From: Brachycybe producta
Taxonomy: Eukaryota > Arthropoda > Diplopoda > Playtdesmida > Andrognathidae
Reading direction: 5' to 3'
DNA: 64,000 bases
Assembly: GCA_036925085.1 (NCBI GenBank)
Contig: JAUPFP010000006.1
Span: forward strand, 1-64,000
Shown piece by piece: positions 42,707-55,911 of the stretch. A program made the position numbers and the translations under genes. Numbering within the stretch: position 1 is the stretch's first letter; each line of letters begins with the position of its first letter. The notes beneath the pieces are model-generated. The model had not been told where the DNA came from and ran no database searches. It worked only from the letters and a program-made list of their open reading frames with translations.

Positions 42707-45700
42707 AATACAAAATGGCTGTTTGCTTCATGCAAACTTTTCAAAATAAAAAATAACTCTCTCCACACCCACCAGAGCTCTCTATTTTTCCCCACCCTAT
42801 TGATACAAAACTGACAGGATCTGACCAATATCAGTTTTCAACAAAAAAAAAATATGATAAAATACACAGAATCAGCATCATTAGCATATTTTTTTACCCC
42901 TTTTTATATAATATATATAAAAAAATATGCAAAAATTCAGCCATCATCGTTTATTTTGGAAAAGTCTGAAAATGTGTTTGGTGTGGATGTACTTTTTTTT
43001 CTTCTAGTTTATTTATCTTTGTGTACATAATGATTCGATTTGCAAACACCTTCCTAATGCCCCATACATTACATTAGGCCTATTCTAGTCTATATACATA
43101 CAAGAAGAAGAAGAAGAGAAAAAAAATATTCAAACTTTGAGGTTTTTATTTAATGGATCTCAAAAGGCCTGTCAGCATATATAGATCTTATATAGAAAGA
43201 GAGAGAGAGAGAGAGAGAGAAATAAAAGACCCTAAGAAATAACAATTTCAATAAAATACAACCAAAAATGGATCTTTTTCGAATTTTACTATTTCATCTA
43301 TTTGTCTATAGAAAAATCATATATTTTACAAGGTGTCCTCGCAAATACAATAGAATGTCGTCATATCTCAATTTAAAATATTGTAAGAGTGACCACTATA
43401 AATTATAATTATTTTTGTAACATCCTTGTATTACCTGCACATTATATAGGTAGATATATCTATATATCTCCATGTTTATAGAAAATCTTTAATTAATAAT
43501 CAGGATTGATAAAATTCATGATTTTTTTTTGTTAAAAAAAATAAGATTAAATTTTTTTAATTTAAATCATTTTTTCATTTATTTAAAATGTCAAAATATT
43601 GCATTTTTATTAACTGAAAACACAATTATTATAATAAATTCATTTTATAAAAAAAATTTGTAAACAAATTCTGAAATGCGACTTGAATTGCTTGATTTTT
43701 CCGGTATTTTTTATTAAATCGTGATTTAAATCACGTTGATTTTAATGACAAAAAATCGATTTAAATCAATCAATCCACCCTAATACTACGGTAATAAATG
43801 AAGGCTAAATCAAATGAATTCTGGTTGTTTAAATTACACTGATAAATATTTAAGGCCAAAAAAATTATGTGTTTTCAATGGAAAAAAAAAACTTGTATAG
43901 AGGCTAGAGTTTTCCCAGAGGAAATACTGAATTGTAGCCTCAAAAACCGTCCTGTTTATTTAAAGAAATGTATATAGCATAATTTATTTCGCTTTAGTGT
44001 TCATTAGAGATATATTCCTACATTAGAATCATATGTAGTATATTAAAAACACCTTAAACATTAAATCTATTTATGATTAATCAATAAAAACCAGTCTTAA
44101 ATTTCAATGTATTTTCACTAAATAAATAAATGTTTGCAAACTATACTCTCTGCAATTTAAACAACAAACAAGCAACTTGAGGGCAAAAAATGTCCCTTTC
44201 CTTCAAAGTTGCTGTTGCTCTCCATAGCTAATACAATATATACCTTTAAAAGAAAACCCCTCTAAATTGTAACCTTAAAAGCCATTTTCCAATATACAGT
44301 ATATAAAATAAAGAAAAAACGAGTAAAAGTAACATTTTCTTGCAAATAATGCAATTTCTCGCCAGGAGGCACTTACTTCACTGTACATTTCTTAAGAAAT
44401 TACAAGATTCCTTACTTCTTTTACTTATGGCATTGAACAATTTTATAGTTTTATTTTCTCTCTTCTTTTAAATATGTGCACTCAACCCTCTCAAAATACA
44501 CTTCCTCTACTTTTTTTTTAAAAAAAAAAGATGCTCATATTTATATATCCGAATGTTTTCATATAATATAACTTTAAAGAAATGAGGCCATTTTGCATAA
44601 TATACCATTGTAAAAGCTCAACATTCCAAAGAAGAGAATGAATTGAGTGGACATCCACAATTTTTTCCTCCCCTTTTTTTCCTCTCATTCTCTCTCTCTT
44701 TATTTTTACCCCCCTACAAAATAGATACATAGACCTTTATATAGAATCACATCACGTAAAATATGCATATATACATATAGTAACAAACCAAAAAAAAAGG
44801 GGGAAGTCAACAAATTTTCATCTTGAAAGCATTTTCTTGTGCCTTTATATCATATATGAGGCTGAAGTTGCATTTTTCAGGATGCACATTTTTTTCTTGT
44901 CTGTGGTGGAGAATCTATTATAATGTAAGACTTATAGGTGTTTTATTTTGAAAAAATATGCAAATTCATATTCAGTTGCGTCCAGCAATTTCTAAAAAGA
45001 GAATATAAAATAAGAAAGGGGGGGGGGGGGAAGAGAATTTTGAAGTGAGGCCTACTACACTCACACTCACTGATAGATATTACCCACCACATTAATATAA
45101 AAACAACCTCAATATCGGGAAAAAAAAGTGTGAGAAATTACGACCACATTCCTGATTCATGGGCGAAAAAGTGTTACTTTTTATATGCATTTTTTTCCAT
45201 TAATAAAAATAAGAGGACTTCTGAAAAAAAAGGTGTACATATAAGGTTACTGTCATAGTGGTAAATCAGTCATTCTACAGAATAACTGATTTGCATATGA
45301 TTGATCTCTCTCATTACATGGACAGATTGAAAACATTTTATTAAAAACTAAACAGATTTGTAAAAATGAATGAAATTTGAAACAGAAAACTAGAAAACAC
45401 AACAAACTCTAAAAGGAAATTCACATGTACCATTCTAGTTTTTAAATAAAAAAATAAAAAACTTGAGTATTTCAACTATTTTTAAAAAATATCAAACATG
45501 AAAATATGTCCAAATGCTTAAAAAGTGCATTCTTTTACAACCGAATTTGGTGGTTTTACACACATTGTCTTGTAATTGTATAGAGTGACTGATAGTTTTC
45601 ACTTCTGGAAAGTTAACACGTATAAAAAAGTATGTTTTACTGCACTTTTCTACGTCACGTGTATGAAACATTTTATGAATACAGATGATTTTTTTCTCTA

Positions 45701-46099
45701 ATTCATCCTCATTTTGAGCAAAAATAAAAAAACCCCATCCAAATAACATTTAATGCGGAAAGAATTACTGAGGGAAAAATCTCACCCACACACGTTCACA
45801 GTCCACCAAACCCGTTTCGAAGACATTTTCAACGGGGATCAAAATCAAATCAAAACCAACTACACTATCCACCCAACTATTTTTTGTTGCCATGTGCCTT
45901 TTCACACAATGATGATAGTTGGAAGTGGAGGCTAGCATTTATTCTAGTTCGTTAGTCAATAAACAGGAACCCAGCAAGTTTTTCTTTGGACAGTCGTCAC
46001 TCAAAAGTGACACCATTTTGCGAAGTAATACAATGGTCCTCTTATCGTTTCTAGCTTTCCAAGAAAAGAAGTCACTACACTTTCTTATTGCAATGATTA
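42541..46099. other. Intergenic, no gene seen; microsatellites
   Basis: AT repeat at 42674-42704, GA repeat at 43197-43220 and a G run at 45018-45030. A possible worn element at about 43499-43790 has GGATTGAT / ATCAATCC near its ends and ATTTAAATC inside. Otherwise AT-rich filler. Confidence 0.45.
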
Positions 46100-46300
46100 G
46101 GGGTCGGATCTTTATGCAATATTAAGCAAATGCTTCTCAATCTGTGGCTCAAATGTGCCAATTGTGAAGTAAGCGCAACTAATTGCAATTATACTTTTTA
46201 TTAAAAAAAATAAAAATAGCTTGTTAGAGGCTAGAACTTTAATTGACAAATGATAATAGCCAAACATCTCCTATCCTCTAACTATTAGCCAATTGTTTAG
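46100..46300. mobile_element. Family-2 foldback element, left half
   Basis: GGGGTCGGATCTTTATGCAA, then AATCTGTGGCTCAAATGTGC and GCTTGTTAGAGGCTAGAAC. The right terminal half is missing. Confidence 0.65.
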
Positions 46301-48069
46301 TAAACTGGCAGTGGAGGATGTAATTTTGGTCACTATGCCGCGACACTCGGTATACTTTTGAAGAGTCTAACATAATCCACTGATAGCCTCCACATCCAAC
46401 CCTCGTTATCATCCTAGATGGGTACTACTTTTTGCCATATATTATCCAGTATAATATGGTACCCAATACCATCAACCACTGTCACCAATAGCCCAATCTG
46501 TACCCCCAATATACATATAATGTCACTCCCAACCAACTTATTTTCAATTTGTACCAAAAAAAAAAAATTGAAACAAAAAAAAAATCAATAACACATAAAC
46601 AAGGTTTTCTCAGCAACTTGTTTTTTTATATAAACTCATAATATATGCAAATTTAAAATGCAAATTGATATAACAAATATCACACAGCATGTGGAGAGCA
46701 AATAACGTGTTATGTATTGGTTTTGTCCGAGAAATTCAATAAGATATTTTAGATACGGATGTATATTATAGAAACCACACAAAAAAAAAAGTTAATTAGG
46801 AAATGAACCCTCAAAATATAAAACAGATTTGAACCAAAAAAATATTTATGTATTTCTATCCTCTTCTTCTGCTTCAAAATCAAAACATTTTTATATATAT
46901 ATTGCATATTAAATGCATAAATAAATAGACCAAATCAAACTTAAAAAGTAAACACAAATATTTCTTTTTTTCTTCTTCTTCTCAAAAATTGCTCCAATAT
47001 GTTTAACCAGAAAATTGGAAAAATTTCTGGAAGAAAATAAAAAAAAAATGAAATTTCCGCGTTATTTTTTTATGGATACTATTTGCTTCGATTTCTAATT
47101 TCCTTTCTCCCTTGAGAAATATTTCTCTATTGAGTTATATACATTCTTAGATCATCATCATCTATAGAAAAAAATATTAAGCTCCTCAGCTGCCCATAAG
47201 GTGGCAACACCTGTACACGTCGCCATTGAAAAAAAAGGCAAAAGGCTCAAATTCAAGAGAAAGAAACTTGAAACTTAAAAAACTTTAATTTTGTGAACTT
47301 TTTGAGAAAAAAATTCCAACATAGAAGAAACTATTGTTTTAAGGAAACACAAAGTTTTGCAATATTAAAACTTTTATTCAAATAAGTAAAGTTCAAGTTC
47401 AAGTGCAAAGTTTATTTTCTTGAATTTGAACCAAGAACAAAAAGTGAATTTTTGCAAAGTGTAGTAAAAACTTTAAATTTGAGCAAAACTTTTCTCTTTT
47501 TTTTTGGCCACTAACATAAAACTCAAATACTAATTCTAATAATAAAAAACAAGAGAGCTTCCTTCATAATAATACTGTATTATAAAGAAAACATTGTATA
47601 AAATCTACGGTGCAGACAAAAATGTTACAAAATCGATAATCTTTTGCTATATATGTGACATACGCACACACACACGTACTTAAGACGAAATTATCGGAAA
47701 TAGTTGTCCACGCATGCATACAAAATTGACTGACGTCATTCCAACCTACATAAGGTCCAAATTCAAGAAAGAAAACAAATCTACACTTTCATCATAAAAC
47801 TGGGGTGAGAAATTTTAGAAGTTCGCAGGGCTGACGACTGACTTCCCGGGCTGACAACCGCTAGTACACAGTACAAAGCTGTACATATGGGGTAGTGGTG
47901 GCCACTCTTAAGAAAATATGAGATTTTTGCACGTACAGACTCGTGTTTTTGATCCATTTGTACCTACCTATGTGGTGTTTTGACAATGCATGAAATTTAC
48001 TTTCAGAGGAGGTTGTGCACGGTGAACCTTTTCATTAAAAGAAGTTATGAGGAGGCTACTGAACAATGC
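46301..48069. other. Intergenic, no gene seen
   Basis: AT-rich. Paired words GGCTCAAATTCAAG (47246) and CTTGAATTTGAACC (47419) look like an element of the type at 63403. TGACGTCA-like CTGACGTCATT lies at 47731. No coding evidence. Confidence 0.45.
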
Positions 48070-48465
48070 ATATATACCAATACTGCGGTTGCAGTATTTT
48101 CCCTTAACAATAGCAACGCCACCTATCAATTGACTCTGCAATAAAACGCAATAAAATACATAGGACTTACTGGTCTTCAACTTACGTGGTTTTTCCACTT
48201 AATACGTCGCAACCTCAGGAATGAATTTAACCGCGCAAGTTGAGGACTTACTGTATTATATTTTGCACTGTGAATTGATAATAATAATAGTAGGTAAAAT
48301 AAATTGTTATTTTGATAATGCATTTTTCTATGCTGCTTTTGGACTAAATAGTCTCTATGGTACAGGCCCTCTGAGCTTCTTGCAAAGTAATTATTCAAAT
48401 TGAAACTAGAGAAATCTCTTTCAGGACATACAATAAAACAGCATGTGGAACTCATGTTTCACAGG
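48070..48465 (-). mobile_element. Composite repeat: TCACACATGCTG-like plus pogo/Tigger-like stretch, copy B
   Basis: On the minus strand, CAGTAAGTCCTCAACTTGCG (from 48252) is followed by TTCATTCCTGAGGTTGCGAC and ATAGGTGGCGTTGCTATTGT, matching 42172-42350. The + strand stretch 48350-48465 (ACAGGCCCTCTGAGCTTCTT, AACAGCATGTGG) matches the first part of copy A. Orientation is opposite to copy A. Confidence 0.55.
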
Positions 48466-50210
48466 TGTTGCAGCAACTTGCAAAGTTGAAATTTAAGTTG
48501 CTAAGAGTTTTATTTTCTTGAATTTGAACCTCAAAATCTTAAGAAAGGCTTTTCTTTTTCGTTCATTCAGAAAATACAATGTGACAGAATTTTGCCATCA
48601 TATGTTTTTGGAGTGAAGTGAAAAAAAAAAAAAAAAAGAATAGATTCACACATAATGAAATTTGGATCGCCAGGCAATTGAGAGGACATTCTTCTCGAAA
48701 CCCTCCGCCCCATTCCAAACATTACAATAAAAAAAACCTCAACCTCACTGAATATTGTGATTGAAAAACGGGTGTGAAATTTCTTATGTGTATTTTGGAT
48801 CTAAGAAAAAAAAAGTCTTTGTGTTATTTGGTGTAAGAAAAGAAAAAAGAGGTGAGAAAAGAATCAATATAAAAAAATATTCTAGTATTGAAGTTCCATA
48901 AGAGAATTTTGTTGTAAAGTTAAAAGAGCTATCGTTTGTGTGCATTTACTACTACTACTACTACTCCTACTACTACTACTACTATTCAATAGTAGAAAGG
49001 AGTTGTCAAACAGTTAATCACAATTTTCTTATAAAAAAACTCAAAATAACAAGAAATAGCTGAGCTTTTTCAAAGGAATTTAAATCAAGAATCTCCTCCA
49101 CTCTTTTATTACCATATATCGGCATAAACATACCACCATTACTTTTAGTTTGTGGACAGTACACACACATTGAGTCAACTATATTTAATATGACAATATA
49201 GTTGACTGACCACGCATTTTTAACAGACTTTTATGCAAAGTAAACTTACCACAAGTTAAACATAACCCCAGGTCATAAAATTTCAGTTGTGGCCAACCAC
49301 TGGCACACAAAAACACTTTCAATTAATGGACACCTTCTTTTTTTTGCATAGTAAAAAGTGTGAACTAATTTAAACAATAGTTAAAACACCAACAACCAAA
49401 CTCATTAAATGCCAAAAATGTGGTAATTAATTTTCAGTTTAGTGTTTTTTTCGTCTTCTTCCACTTGGAGCTTATTTAGTTTAGCATTTCTTTAATTTGG
49501 CGCTAGATCGGCACTATCGTTTCAACACAGGTTCCATATTGAAATCTTGCTCAAGAGTGTTCACATTAGAAGTTCTAGTGTCGAAGTTCCTCTTTTTTGA
49601 ACTTTGTTCCTATTTGAACCTACGTTCAGGTTCCTCTGACCAATTGCAATTATATTATTTATTTTGTACAACTTAAGTAATATTACCTTATCTTAACTAA
49701 TCAATTAATGGTGTGCAATCAAACTAAATATTAAAATATTCACTAAAACCTATTACCATTGTTTTAAACACAAGTCATCTTTTCCACCTGGGGAGCAAAG
49801 TGAGCCAAAATAATTTTGTCACAAATAGAAGTTTCTAAAGAGCGACTATAAATATAATTTAATGTTTATGCATTTGATATCGCTTTTGCCAGTTCTAGTA
49901 TATAGATTTGAATTTTTTTTAATAATTTTCTAAAAGAAATGTCCTGATTTTTAGACAAGATTTCCAGATTTTACCTTACTTACCAGGTGGGTATATATGA
50001 ACCCTTTATGAAGAATGAGTAAAACTTCATTACAAACTCCAAAGAAGCGCACACGGGCATGGAGACTGAAAAGATGAAAAATGACAATTAGTTCAAAATT
50101 GTTGACGTCACTGATGAACAATCTTATTAACAGACATAACACAGCCATTTTATTTTTCTGTAATATATAAAGACACATTTAAAAAAAGCCGTTGTTCGCC
50201 ACTAACCACA

Positions 50211-50212
<2 letters not shown>
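48466..50212. other. Intergenic, no gene seen
   Basis: AT-rich, with an ACT trinucleotide run at 48949-48985. Short open readings lack recognisable domains. Confidence 0.5.

Positions 50213-50262
<50 letters not shown>
50213..50262. repeat. GA microsatellite
   Basis: About 24 uninterrupted GA units. Confidence 0.95.
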
Positions 50263-50265
<3 letters not shown>

Positions 50266-50981
50266 CACTTAAGTATATTAAAAAGTACAATTGACATAAA
50301 AGAAAAACAGCCGACAAAGAAAAATACATAATAAGAGAGAAACAATTTGTTACTTCTTGTGACATTTTTCAAAAAAGTCTTACTCAGAAAATTACTAAAA
50401 ACGTGACGAATTCATTGAAATGTTGAAAATATTATACATATGACAATAATATGCAAATATTATAAGATATACAAAAAAAAACAGCTCCTATGTTGTTACA
50501 ATTACATTATGTCTTCACAACACGTTTTCAAATATACTGTGTAACACTGAAGAGTCCAATCTTAATTACAAATGGAAATAAGACACTTTATAGTAATAGA
50601 ACCATTCATCCCCCCTTTCTACTCAAACCCCCCTTTATGTCATATTTGGTACTCTTGTCCAGACCTCACTTGTGTTTGTTGCAAGCAGAATACATATGTT
50701 CCAATTAGTGTAAAACAACCTCAACAATAATTTCAGAAAGGTCAACAATTGAAAGTGACCACACAAGCAACTTTTGCTAATAAAAAAAACATGTTTTTGT
50801 ATTCCAGTTTGAAATACTCAAATTAAATGAAGATCCTCTTGACACTGGAACCCTCTCAATATGGATCCAACGCACAACAAATCCTGTCCCCCGCCCTCTG
50901 TTGAAAATCATGATCAGAGGGTTCAAAAGTTGATATTCCAAGTTCTTAAGGTTTCCTTCTTGAACTTGGACTTTAGTGTAG

Positions 50982-51162
50982 ATGTTACTGTCAATCTGCG
51001 GAATCAGTCAATCCACAGATTGCCTAAGCAATCTGCAAAACAACCAACCTGTTAGTGAATCTGCAAAATTCAACACCTAAAATGTATTGAATTTTGCAGA
51101 TTCACTAACAGGTTGATTATTTTGTAGATTTGCCTAGGATATCTGCAGATTGACAGTAACAT
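50982..51162. repeat. Long hairpin with a perfect 29-bp core stem
   Basis: Core stem 51045-51073 pairs perfectly with 51087-51115 across a 13-base loop (CAACCTGTTAGTGAATCTGC and its complement). Imperfect pairing extends outwards through GCAATCTGCAAAACAA / TTTTGTAGATTTGC to ATGTTACTGTCAATCTGC / GCAGATTGACAGTAACAT. AATCTGC recurs several times in the arm. Confidence 0.85.
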
Positions 51163-51204
51163 AGATTCAGTTTAGAAATCTCGGGTTTCCATTTACATTA
51201 CAGA

Positions 51205-51390
51205 AAAGAGGTCATATAAAATTGTGACAATCATAATTTATGCAATATGCACTATTATTTTATGACTATTTTGTTCACCACAGAAGTGGCAGTCATATGA
51301 CAATATTTGTCATGATAATGATTAATGATGTTATAAGTTTATGAGCAAGATGTGACAATTTCTTGTCATATGACAAGTCTTTTTTTCTTT
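51205..51390. repeat. Dispersed repeat (family 6), copy B
   Basis: Related to 23305-23505 in CLASRP intron 13: AAAATTGTGACAATCATA, GGCAGTCATATGACAATA, AGATGTGACAATTTCTTG. Confidence 0.55.
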
Positions 51391-52914
51391 CTGTAATGAA
51401 ACTCCTTCAGAGCAAGATAAATATATAGAGGTAGCTCAACTCCAAGTCATAGAAAACATCCAGGGTGAGTTACATATTAATTGCATAGCCAGGGTTCTCT
51501 ATTCCTCTTACCTCTCCACGTCTTTTTTTATTCTCCACTGATTGTGTGATCATTGAATCGTAACGTAACTGAGAAGAAATTTAGCTCTAAGATAGAAGTG
51601 GCGCCATCTATTCTGGTCACACTCAGCTCTTCTTTTAAAAACTAGAATGTTTTAAAATAAACCCTTTTATAAGTTTTAAAAAGCAAATCGAAATTTTCAT
51701 TTTCCATTAAAATGTTTTTATAAAGTTAGAACTTTGTAGTTTTATTTCTAAAAAAAAGCACTTTCACCTGTTTTTTCTAGCTTATAAACAAAAATTATAA
51801 AATATTGCTTATTAAAAATAAATTTGCATCATTTTTACGTAAATCTATTTTAAACCACACAAGAATTTCATTCATTCAATATGAGAACACTCGTTTTATA
51901 TTGATTTAATTGTTTGAACTTTTGTAGACAATTTTTTTTCTCTCTTCCTCTCACATAATTTTAACAAAAAGAAGTGTGTTAAAGAGTAGAATGTGCAAGA
52001 AGAATTAAATATGTTACTGTTCGATTGACTTACCAAACAAGACTAACATGTCTGAAACTTTAACCCTTTCATTTTTTTTCTATCACTGTATATGTCTGAT
52101 TATTTACACAATACACACACACACACACCATCATAAGCAAAAGAAGGAGAAATAAATAAGAGAAAAAAAGGGTTATCTAGTATATAGTAAAAGGGGGTGA
52201 CAATGATGAAAAAAGGGGGAGGAAGTTATAAGAAAAGTGGCACCCGTCTGTATATATATATATATATATCAAATACATGATGGGCCCCCCCTTATATGTT
52301 ATGAGAGGGGGCAGATGTAAAAAAATGAACCTGAAGGTTTTTAACTAATTCTTAACTGTGTGTATAAATAAATTGTGGCGTGTGCGCCTGAGTCCTTCTA
52401 TATTATAGGCACACACATACAACAGAAAAGGGTAGTCAAGTCTATAAGCTCAGCTTGTTTGAGACTGTTCATAGACAGGATTTTTGCAATGATCTTTTGA
52501 AGAAGGGTTGTTGATGTTAATTTCATTATGTCTCCCATCTGCCATCCTACACATATATAGGGGCTATTCAACGCGGGCGGGCGGGCCACATTGGTGCCCC
52601 TTATAAGCCACACTTCCAAATACAACCAAATTGACAGCTAGAACTAACACACGAGAGACAATTACAAAAATTGCATCTCAAAACACATTTTTGGTGGCAC
52701 ATCATCACCCCACACATATAAAAATACCATACAAAAAAGGGGTTTCATCAATGGAGAGACGGCTAGACGTTTTTTGTTTTCTAAATGACAGCCATTTTTT
52801 TATATAAAAAAGTGAGAAATATATTTAAAAATCTAAAAAAAAAAAAGAATTGTGTTCGCCCCCTCATTCTCTCTGTCTATTTTCGCCCCCCCCCATTTTA
52901 GCACAATTATATTA
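51391..52914. other. Intergenic, no gene seen
   Basis: AT-rich, with CA (52114-52128) and TA (52250-52268) repeats and a small GC-rich patch GCGGGCGGGCGGGCC at 52574. Confidence 0.5.
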
Positions 52915-53410
52915 GGGCTCCGGATTTTTATGCAAAATGTCAAAAGCAACTGTTTCTCAATTTGTGGGCCAAAGTGCCAATTGTAAAATCATCATCATCA
53001 TCATCATTAGAACAACCGTAATTATGCTTTTTCTAGTCAAAAAGGCTCGTTAGAGGCTAGATGTCTGTTTACTATCAGTTGTCAACTAAAAAGCTCTAGC
53101 CTCTAATTAATAATACTAATGGTCAGGGCGCTGGATTTTTATGCAAAATGTCAAAAGCAAATGTTTCTCAATTTGTGGGCTCAAAAGTGCCAATTGTGAA
53201 ATAATCGTCATTCAAGCAACTGTAATTATGCTTTTTCTAGTCAAAAAGGCTGGTTAGAGGCTAGATTTCTGGTTATTATCAGTAGTTATCTATGTCTAAC
53301 CAGTGTTTTTGATTAGAATAAACCATAAGTTGGGGATTGTTACTTCACAATTGGCATTTGGGCCACAGACTGAGAAACATGTGCATGATATTGGATAAAA
53401 ATTCGACCCC
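52915..53410. mobile_element. Two family-2 elements in tandem, the first cut short
   Basis: The first starts GGGCTCCGGATTTTTATGC and runs through its inner palindrome (GCTCGTTAGAGGCTAGATG / CTCTAGCCTCTAA) to 53107. The second starts at 53126 (CGCTGGATTTTTATGC) and runs to GATAAAAATTCGACCCC with TAA after it. Both are in the same orientation. Confidence 0.75.
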
Positions 53411-54340
53411 TAACAATTATTATTTGAAACTTTTCATATATTGTAAGAATATACAATAGAAAAAAAACCTATTTCTAATTTTTTTTGTGTTCATTTTGAG
53501 ACAAAATGGACACAAAAAAAGTTTGGAGTAATTTTTTTTTGGTGTCTATATTCTTTCGTCACGCTTTTAAAAACCTATTGAACAGGTATTACAACAAAGT
53601 AGAAATTGGCACATTTTTTTTCTTCGAAATTTTACAAAAACTCTGCATGGGTTTAGTTTTATTATTGCCTCATTTTTTTTCTACAAAAAATATCTATTGG
53701 AGGGGTTTTTTACTGTTATTTTTCTAATGTGTACGTTTACTATACGCGTGACCGAACACTGGTCTCTATATATTTGACAACAGTGTAGACACATCTTACC
53801 CCTAACCTCCTCCTCAACCCTCAGAAACACCCCTTTGAGTTGCGGTCACCACCTAAAAAAATTTGGAATGATGATTTTTTTTTCCATAAAATTTTATGTG
53901 AAAATCATGAAGTTGAAAAAAATTTCACCTAACACACAAAATAAATTTATTTAAAATTTTCCTTTTGAGAGAAAAGTTTTTCAACCTGAAAATTTTAGTG
54001 TAACTTATTCAAACTTCACGGTACACAAATTTTCAACAAGTTTATTTTCTATCAACTTTTGACCCAAAAAACAAATTTTAATAGTATTTTTTTTTTTAAA
54101 TAAATTTAAAAAAAAGCTAAAATAGGTTTTTATATAGATTAGTTTTTTTAATTCAAAATATTGAACTGAAATCAATTTTCAATACATTTTTTTTAATTTT
54201 ATGCATTTTAAAAAAAAATCTTTGCAAATGATAAAATTAATTTTACTATAATATTGAATAATTTATAAGTTTTAATCACTAAGTTTAATCATTATGATTG
54301 TTTTATTTTTTATGGATTGTTCATTTTCAAACTGGTTATT
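53411..54340. other. Intergenic, no gene seen
   Basis: Very AT-rich. One open reading at 53506-53727 is Phe/Leu-rich and probably chance. Confidence 0.5.
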
Positions 54341-54344
54341 CTAC

Positions 54345-54600
54345 ATTTTATGAGAACACTTAAAAATTTCATGTTGACATTTTTCAAAATAAACTTTTCT
54401 AAAAAAAAAAAATAAAAAATATATTGTCAACTCAAAATTAATTCATTTTTAAACTGACAAAAAAAGTTTATTTTAAAATATATCAACATAAATTACTCTT
54501 ATAAGTGATTGAGCTTACCCATCTAGTTTCTAAAACACTTTCAATTCTACTTTTCAGCTTAAAAAATCTACTGAAAAGAAAAACCCAAAAATAATTCAAA
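54345..54600. mobile_element. Family-1 foldback element (worn)
   Basis: CATTTTTCAAAATAAACTTT on the left. AAAGTTTATTTTAAAATATA and TTACCCATCTAGTTTCTAAA on the right. Confidence 0.6.
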
Positions 54601-54956
54601 ATTTTTTTTATGTTTATTTCCAAATAATAAATTCAGCCATAAATTAATCCAATTTGAGGTTGAATGTATATTTGATAATAAACATAAATAAATTTTACAT
54701 TATTTTTGGTCTTAAAAATCGACAATTTACTCTCTCATTCATGACCTAAATATAAACTCAAATAAAAAATCCAATTTGCTTTTTAAAAAATGGATCCAAA
54801 TAGATTTTTGCATAAATAATGAAATTTATTGTTCCACCACCATTTTATTTATATAGTGATTATAATAATCACATCAAAAATAAAAATGACATTCATATTT
54901 TCACAGACCGTCGTCTTATTGAGTGTTTATAACATTTATATAGAGTCCTATATATA

Positions 54957-55161
54957 GTTGCCTCATCGTAAGACGAAGCTTGTGACGTCAGAAGGGTTGC
55001 CATAAAATTTAGTAATTTGTATAATAAAAAAGGGGTAAAAAAAGAAAAGAACCCTTTGGTGATATCAAACCCTTTTTCTATCAGACTAAAAATGGCATAC
55101 AAGCCTACATTTTTTTGTCAACCCATCTGACGTCACAAGCTTCATCTCACGATGAGGCAAC
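54957..55161. mobile_element. Family-3 foldback (TGACGTCA-containing), copy B
   Basis: GTTGCCTCATCGTAAGACGA and TCTCACGATGAGGCAAC are inverted ends flanked by TATA on both sides. Next inwards are AAGCTTGTGACGTCAGAAGG and CATCTGACGTCACAAGCTTC, then GGGTTGCC / GTCAACCC. Confidence 0.8.
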
Positions 55162-55911
55162 TATATTAACATATTATTATATTGTCAAAATGTCGATCAA
55201 CCATGATTTATATCAATTATATTATATTATATATATAAGATATTTCAAATTCGACAATCGATATTAATGTCTAAAAAGCCATCTGTTGAAACTCCGTGTG
55301 AAAAAATATAGGAAAAACTCTTTGAAGCATCTCAAGTCACCCAGGAGGACATGGAAAAAAAAAACCCTTTGAAAATTTTTTTTTCTAGTATATTATATTA
55401 TTTTTATTAAAAGTGGAGATGGGGTTAGAATTTTTTAAGGGTAGGGGTAACGAGAGGAGGTTATATTCCATTTGGTTGAACATCAAAAAACTATGAATAG
55501 AAAAAAAACTTCAGGGGATGGGATACTTACAAGTTCCTAATATAAGAATGGGATAGATGTTTTTGTCTAGGATGAAATTCCCCCTCCCTTTCTAACCCCC
55601 TTCTTTTTTTTTCGGGAAAAATGGGGGGGGGGTATCCAGACTTTTTCTCTAGACATATGGGATGCCCCTTATTCCCTTTGAACACACAAACTAAGGGGTT
55701 ACTCCCTTATGAGAGGCTGTGGGGAGAAAGACACAGAAAGAGGGGGTTAAGATATATTTATATTATTCAATATTCGTATGTAAATTAGAAGAAGCACTCA
55801 CATTTTTCTGGGTCTCAAAATAAAATTCACTCCCACCCTTTCACTCATCCTTTTTTTCTTCTCTTCTTATTTTGGTCTCACCTTTTTTTTTTCTTCAGAA
55901 AGAAAGGGGCG
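55162..55911. other. Intergenic, no gene seen
   Basis: Purine- and pyrimidine-rich runs, with a short G run at 55624-55632. No recognisable element. Confidence 0.5.

Noticed and set aside
48949-48985. Regularly spaced repeats considered as a CRISPR-like array
   Set aside because: It is an ACT trinucleotide microsatellite. None of the arrays in the window has unique spacers, and the genome is eukaryotic.
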